This document shows positions 6,077 to 10,239 of a stretch of DNA of 10,239 nt, one piece after another. This stretch comes from an uncultured Bacteroidales bacterium (GTDB lineage: Bacteria; Bacteroidota; Bacteroidia; Bacteroidales; UBA932). Numbering within the stretch: the first letter of the stretch is position 1; the number at the start of each line of letters is the position of its first letter. The stretch is taken from the NCBI GenBank assembly GCA_902491795.1, contig CABUIX010000069.1, positions 1-10,239 of the forward strand. Direction: 5' to 3'. Position numbers and translations under genes: made by a program. The notes under the pieces were generated by a model, which was not told the DNA's origin, did no database searches, and worked only from the letters and a program-made list of their open reading frames with translations.

Positions 6077-7444
6077 TTATTTGAACAATGAACGCACCAG
6101 CGCCGGGACATCCTGCACCCTGACGACCTCAATGCCGGCGGCCGGCACTTCGGTCTTGGAATATGAAGAAACGAAAATGCGCCTGAAGCCGAGGCGGGCC
6201 GCTTCCGAAATGCGCCTGTCGGTCTGGGATACCGGCCGGATCTCGCCGCTCAGGCCGACTTCGCCGGCAAAACACACGTCAGAAGGTATCGCGAAATCGA
6301 AATTCGAGGACAGCACTGCGCAAATAACCGCCAGGTCGCACGCCGGATCGCTCACCTTGAGGCCACCGGCCATATTGAGGAAAACGTCCTTCGCTCCCAG
6401 CTTGAAGCCGGCGCGCTTTTCCAGAACGGCAAGCAGCATATTCAGGCGGCGGATGTCATAGCCGGTCGCCGAGCGCTGGGCGGTACCGTACACCGCCGAG
6501 CTCACAAGTGCCTGGACCTCGAAAAGGAAAGGACGGTTTCCGTCGAGCATCGCAGCGATGGCTGTTCCGCTGAGGCCGGCCTCGTGCACCGGAATCAGCA
6601 TCTCCGAAGGATTGGAGACTTCCCGCAACCCGCTGCCCGTCATCTCAAACACCGCCAGTTCCGAAGTGGAGCCGAAGCGGTTCTTGATGCTGCGCATTAT
6701 GCGGTACGCTCCCCTGTTGTCACCCTCAAACTGCAGCACCACATCGACAATGTGCTCGAGTATCTTAGGCCCGGCAATATATCCGTCCTTGGTGATATGG
6801 CCTATCAGGATCACAGGGATGCCGCTGTCCTTCGCGAACCGCAGCAGCAGCGCAGCCACTTCCTTGATCTGGCTAACGGATCCCGGAGCCGACTCGATGC
6901 TGTCGGTGTACATGGTCTGGACGGAATCGACTATCATCAGCCCTGGATGCATCGCCTCGGCCTCCCTCAGGACATCCTCCATGCGCGTCTCGCAAAGAAT
7001 ATAGCAGCCTGAGCCGCTGCCGCCGAGGCGCTCTGCACGCATCTTGACCTGACGCGCGCTTTCCTCCCCGCTCACGTAAAGGGTCTGCATGTCCTTGCAG
7101 TGAAGCGGAATCTGGAGACTGAGCGTTGACTTGCCTATCCCGGGCTCACCGCCTATGAGCACAAGCGAGCCGGGGACAATGCCCCCGCCGAGCAGCCTGT
7201 CGAGCTCCCCGATTCCAAGAAGGGTCCTCGCATTTTCGGAAGAATCTATCTCCTCCAGCCGCCGAGGCTTCGAAGCGGCATGCCCGCCAGGAGCAGCAGA
7301 GCTTCCGCCTTTCGTTTTCCTGGTTTCGGCAGGAGCCTCCACCATCGTGTTCCATTCTCCGCACGCAGGGCAGCGCCCCATCCACTTGGGGCTCTCGTTG
7401 CCGCAGGAGGTGCAGTACCACAAAGTCTTTGCAGTTTTTGCCAT
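6077..7444 (-). CDS. radA: DNA repair and recombination protein RadA (Sms)
   Basis: RadA is a RecA-like, DnaB-type helicase ATPase that promotes branch migration during homologous recombination. From ATG 7444 it has 455 residues, the usual length. It has an N-terminal C4 zinc finger (Cys11, Cys14, Cys25, Cys28, with SPKWMGRCPACGEW), a Walker A motif GEPGIGKST at about 99-107, a Walker B strand LMIVDS at about 169-174, the RadA-specific KNRFG motif at about 254-258, and a C-terminal Lon-protease-like domain without protease function (from about 275). All motifs are intact. An in-frame GTG at 7450 would add two residues, but family members begin MAK. The gene starts 15 bases after the HTCS stop and ends 9 bases before the propeller lipoprotein, so all three may share a transcript. 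A TAnnTTTG box in the short gap could give it its own start. Confidence 0.96.
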   Translation of the reverse strand: MAKTAKTLWYCTSCGNESPKWMGRCPACGEWNTMVEAPAETRKTKGGSSAAPGGHAASKPRRLEEIDSSENARTLLGIGELDRLLGGGIVPGSLVLIGGEPGIGKSTLSLQIPLHCKDMQTLYVSGEESARQVKMRAERLGGSGSGCYILCETRMEDVLREAEAMHPGLMIVDSVQTMYTDSIESAPGSVSQIKEVAALLLRFAKDSGIPVILIGHITKDGYIAGPKILEHIVDVVLQFEGDNRGAYRIMRSIKNRFGSTSELAVFEMTGSGLREVSNPSEMLIPVHEAGLSGTAIAAMLDGNRPFLFEVQALVSSAVYGTAQRSATGYDIRRLNMLLAVLEKRAGFKLGAKDVFLNMAGGLKVSDPACDLAVICAVLSSNFDFAIPSDVCFAGEVGLSGEIRPVSQTDRRISEAARLGFRRIFVSSYSKTEVPAAGIEVVRVQDVPALVRSLFK

Positions 7445-7449
7445 AGGCA

Positions 7450-7457
7450 CAAAGATA
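7450..7457 (-). promoter_or_regulatory. Possible -7 box (TATCTTTG) directly before radA
   Basis: In the 15-base gap between the HTCS gene and radA, the minus strand carries TATCTTTG, an exact TAnnTTTG match ending 5 bases before the radA ATG. There is no TTTG at 19-21 bases upstream, so only half of the promoter consensus is present. If active, the transcript would start at or near the ATG. Confidence 0.3.
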
Positions 7458-7459
7458 AT

Positions 7460-10239
7460 CTATTTCCTGCCCCGATATTCACGGGGAGACACTCCGAAGC
7501 TTTTCTTGAAACAACGGCTGAAGTAAAGAGGGTCTTCAATGCCGACACTGTATGATATCTCGCTGATATTCATGGTACTTTTCCGAAGGAGTCCGGCAGC
7601 CCTGCTCATACGGCATTCACGCAGGAACTCATTAGGAGAGCAGGACAGCAGGCACCTGACTTTCTTGTAGAACACGGTGCGGCTGACGCCCAGCAGCGGC
7701 GGAAGATCATCGGTAGAGAAGCCCGGATCCGGAATACCCCGCTCTATCAGGTCACGGAATCCGGAAAGGAACTCCTCGTCTCTGGTGGAAACTTGCGGCA
7801 GCACCGACGGACCCGGCAGCAAAGATTCCGGATACCCGGCCCAGCGCAGACGAAGAGAGTCCCGGCTGCGCAGAATCTGCTCCATGTTGGACCTGAGCAG
7901 CCTAAGGCTGAAAGGCTTGCGTACATATGAATCGGCTCCGCAATTCCGGCCCTTTATTTCATCCTCTTCGGAACAAAGGGCTGTCATGAGTATGACAGGG
8001 ATATGGCTCGTCGAGAAATCCTCCTTAAGTGTCATGACAACATCATAACCGTTCATGCCCGGCATCAGGATGTCACATACTATCATGTCAGGGACAGTCT
8101 CGCGAGCAGCCTTGAGACCGGACAGTCCGTCGGAAGCGGCAGACATCGAATACTCCGGAGCCAGTTCCGACACAAGCCAGTTCCTTATGTCGGCATTGTC
8201 CTCTATGACAAGGATGCTCTTCCCGCTCTTTCTCACAGCCGGCTTGCCGTCGGGACAGGTTGCTGCAGATTCCTCCCGCAACACCCTCATGCACTCGGTG
8301 TCGGAATCGGGGCATTCCTCACCCGACAGTACAGGAAGCCATACCCTGAAAGCTGAGCCGCAGCCGTTGGGGCGGTAGTCGAGTCTGCCTCCGGCAGCCC
8401 TGACAAGCTGATGCGAAATATACAGGCCTATGCCCATGGAATCACGGGAAGCATCATCGGAAGCAAAGCGCGTGAAAAGCCCTTTGCGTTTTCCCTCCGG
8501 AATACCCTTTCCGGAATCCAGCACATCCACGGAAATGCCCCCGTCGGCCGACGAAAGCACGACTTTTACGGACGAGCCGTCATAGGAATACTTTATTGCA
8601 TTGGAAATCAAATTGCAAAGGGCCCTGTCAAGAACCGCAGACTCGACAATCACTTCACCCGGATCATCATCCACGTCAATGACAATACTTATTCCTCTCG
8701 TATCGGCCATGTCGACGAAATCCGCCACAACAGTGCGCAGCAAGTCAACGGGCCGCAGCCTCTCTGGCCTCGGCCGGAAAGCCCCTTCCTGGACTTTTCT
8801 GAATTCGAGCAACTGATTCACAAGACGGAGCATCCTGCCGACATTGTTGCCCAATATCTTGAGGCTCGGCCCAAGTTCCGGCCTGTCGGAAAGCGCCGAG
8901 GCAAATTTTTCCTCAACATTCCTGATCAGGGTCAACGGGGTGCGGAACTCATGCGACACATTCGTAAAGAACGCAAGCTTGGCCTCGGTAGCCTTCTTTT
9001 CCATACGCACCCTCTCCTTCAGGCGCAGTTCCCTGTAAACGGCCGCAGCGGCGGCACAGGCGACAAGCACATACACGGCCACAGCGGCAGGGCTGCGCCA
9101 GAAAGGTTCAGCGACGGAAATTTCCACCGAACTGGCCGGACCCCACTGGCCGGAGGTATCCATGGCCTTGACATACAAGATGTAATTCCCAGGCAGAAGT
9201 CCGGAGAACTGGACAGAATTTGAAGTTTGGGGCTCGCTGTAATCATTGTCGGAAGGCCACAGACGGTATGAATACAATATGTCAGCTGCATCTTCCGGCC
9301 TCATGGCCGAAAAATTCAGTCTCAGAGAATTGTCTTCGTATCCAAGGTCCAGTCTGTCTGCATAAAGGACACTTGCCCCGGACGTTGATTTCTTGCGGTG
9401 AGCCAGGCACGGTTCCCCGTTGACCCACAGGGAAGTGAACCTGACTTCCGGAACGGGGTAATGTCCCTGTACTTTCTGCGGTTCAATGACGGCCAGACCG
9501 TGATTCGCCCCGAATGCCAACTTGCCGCCCGGAAGTACATCGGCAGAATTTTCCAGAAAGACATTCCCGGGATCGGTCAATGCAAAAAGATGGTTCTCGA
9601 TGTGCCCGGATTTCGGATCAAGCACTGAAAGACCGTATTCGGTACCGAGCCACAAATTGCCGTCAGCATCTTCCAGAATGCTCTGCACAACATTGTTGCC
9701 GAGCCCGTTGGACACCTTTATCGTATGGAAGGTGCAATCGGACGGGTTCTCCTGAGGAAGACACCACGCTATGCCTATCCCCGCAATAGAGCACCATATC
9801 CGCCCTGAAGAATCAGCATAGATTGTCCTGACTTCGTTGCCCGGAAGCGTTCCGTTGTCCGCGGACAACAACTCGAAACGGACAGGATCAGCCAGCAGCG
9901 AATCCGGGTCGAACACCACAATACCGCCGTTGGTGCCCAACCAGAGCCGTCCGGAATTGTCTTCCTCTATACATCTTGAATAGCGCAGCGCGGGACTCCC
10001 GGCAAGAAAATGTCTGAAACTTATCTTTCCGCCGTCATTCTCGGCAAAATTGAGACCGCCGGCGAAGGTTGCTATCCATATCCTGCCCTTCCTGTCCATA
10101 TGCAGGTCGTAAACATTGTTGTCAGAAAGAGTCCCGGAACCGCCGGCCTTCTTGCCGTACCACCTGCCCCCATACATTATGCCGCCACCCCTCGTGCCGA
10201 ACCAGAGCCGGCCCGAAGTGTCCTTTACCACATCAATTA
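7460..10239 (-). CDS. Hybrid two-component system sensor-regulator (HTCS), 5' end outside window
   Basis: HTCS proteins sense glycan fragments or other ligands in the periplasm and control transcription through one fused polypeptide. About 925 residues are visible. The frame is still open at 10239, and the GTG at 10231 lies inside a propeller repeat, so it is not the true start; residues below count from it. Seen in order: at least six propeller repeats of the DxxGRLWxGT type (4-252); a Y_Y_Y domain (about 290-375, LPGNYILYVKAMD); one membrane helix (about 381-399); a HisKA domain with phosphoacceptor His427 in FFTNVSHEFRTPLTLI; a HATPase with Asn540 and Asn544 (N box), DSGKGIPEG at 572-580 and MGIGLYIS at 599-606; a receiver domain with Glu677, Asp678, phosphoacceptor Asp720, Thr750 and Lys772; and a C-terminal AraC-type HTH pair (about 824-923). 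All catalytic residues are present. Full-length HTCS proteins have about 1,300-1,400 residues, so roughly 400 residues are missing. No polysaccharide-utilisation genes are in view. Confidence 0.95.
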   Translation of the reverse strand, partial: IDVVKDTSGRLWFGTRGGGIMYGGRWYGKKAGGSGTLSDNNVYDLHMDRKGRIWIATFAGGLNFAENDGGKISFRHFLAGSPALRYSRCIEEDNSGRLWLGTNGGIVVFDPDSLLADPVRFELLSADNGTLPGNEVRTIYADSSGRIWCSIAGIGIAWCLPQENPSDCTFHTIKVSNGLGNNVVQSILEDADGNLWLGTEYGLSVLDPKSGHIENHLFALTDPGNVFLENSADVLPGGKLAFGANHGLAVIEPQKVQGHYPVPEVRFTSLWVNGEPCLAHRKKSTSGASVLYADRLDLGYEDNSLRLNFSAMRPEDAADILYSYRLWPSDNDYSEPQTSNSVQFSGLLPGNYILYVKAMDTSGQWGPASSVEISVAEPFWRSPAAVAVYVLVACAAAAAVYRELRLKERVRMEKKATEAKLAFFTNVSHEFRTPLTLIRNVEEKFASALSDRPELGPSLKILGNNVGRMLRLVNQLLEFRKVQEGAFRPRPERLRPVDLLRTVVADFVDMADTRGISIVIDVDDDPGEVIVESAVLDRALCNLISNAIKYSYDGSSVKVVLSSADGGISVDVLDSGKGIPEGKRKGLFTRFASDDASRDSMGIGLYISHQLVRAAGGRLDYRPNGCGSAFRVWLPVLSGEECPDSDTECMRVLREESAATCPDGKPAVRKSGKSILVIEDNADIRNWLVSELAPEYSMSAASDGLSGLKAARETVPDMIVCDILMPGMNGYDVVMTLKEDFSTSHIPVILMTALCSEEDEIKGRNCGADSYVRKPFSLRLLRSNMEQILRSRDSLRLRWAGYPESLLPGPSVLPQVSTRDEEFLSGFRDLIERGIPDPGFSTDDLPPLLGVSRTVFYKKVRCLLSCSPNEFLRECRMSRAAGLLRKSTMNISEISYSVGIEDPLYFSRCFKKSFGVSPREYRGRK

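Noticed and set aside
5916..6461. 181-codon plus-strand open frame bridging the propeller and radA genes
   Set aside because: It is antisense to conserved RadA coding sequence, with a Ser/Arg/Thr-rich product that has no recognisable domain.
8411..9223. 270-codon open frame on the plus strand
   Set aside because: It lies wholly antisense to the HisKA and HATPase region of the HTCS gene, its product resembles no family I know, and the opposite strand has clear motifs. It is a by-product of GC-rich coding sequence.
1..10239. Search by eye for a CRISPR array, insertion sequence, phage, toxin-antitoxin or defence system
   Set aside because: No direct repeats with spacers, transposase or integrase motifs, or known defence domains are visible. 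The window is almost fully accounted for by housekeeping genes and one HTCS regulator.

Overview
This window looks like a chromosomal segment of a Bacteroidota bacterium of the order Bacteroidales. The evidence is a hybrid two-component sensor-regulator (HTCS) of the kind typical of that group, a lipoprotein of the 6-bladed propeller family, Bacteroidetes-style promoter boxes (TTTG, then TAnnTTTG) and a KQSLKA signature in RsmE. The GC-rich coding sequence would suit a Rikenellaceae/Alistipes-like or Cryptobacteroides-like lineage, but this placement is inferred from style and not from a search.

Layout. At the left edge is the 5' part of a tRNA-Gln(CUG) on the minus strand. It has its own near-perfect Bacteroidetes promoter, placed just after the end of ispF (minus strand, isoprenoid synthesis). 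A 41-50 bp divergent gap separates ispF from a plus-strand run: a small tail-anchored membrane protein, mutL, a rhomboid protease and tsaC. These genes are 4 bp apart, 21 bp apart and overlapping by 1 bp (TGATG). This run meets a minus-strand run head-on at position 4167-4170, where the stop codons of tsaC and rsmE share the palindrome CTAG. Read in its own direction, the minus-strand run is a large HTCS gene (5' end beyond the window), radA, a 6-bladed propeller lipoprotein and rsmE, with gaps of 15, 9 and 41 bp.

How the genes relate. The plus-strand run mixes DNA mismatch repair (MutL), membrane proteolysis (rhomboid) and tRNA t6A modification (TsaC). The minus-strand run mixes carbohydrate-type signal transduction (HTCS), recombination (RadA), an exported propeller lipoprotein and 16S rRNA methylation (RsmE). 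They look like compact housekeeping transcription units of mixed function, not one pathway. No gap of 300 bases or more lacks a gene. I see no mobile element, CRISPR array, phage gene or recognisable defence system.

The most notable observation is that MutL has intact N-terminal ATPase motifs while its C-terminal endonuclease motifs are all degraded. Other points of interest are the position of the HTCS directly upstream of radA, and two perfect TAnnTTTG boxes that end only a few bases before a start codon.
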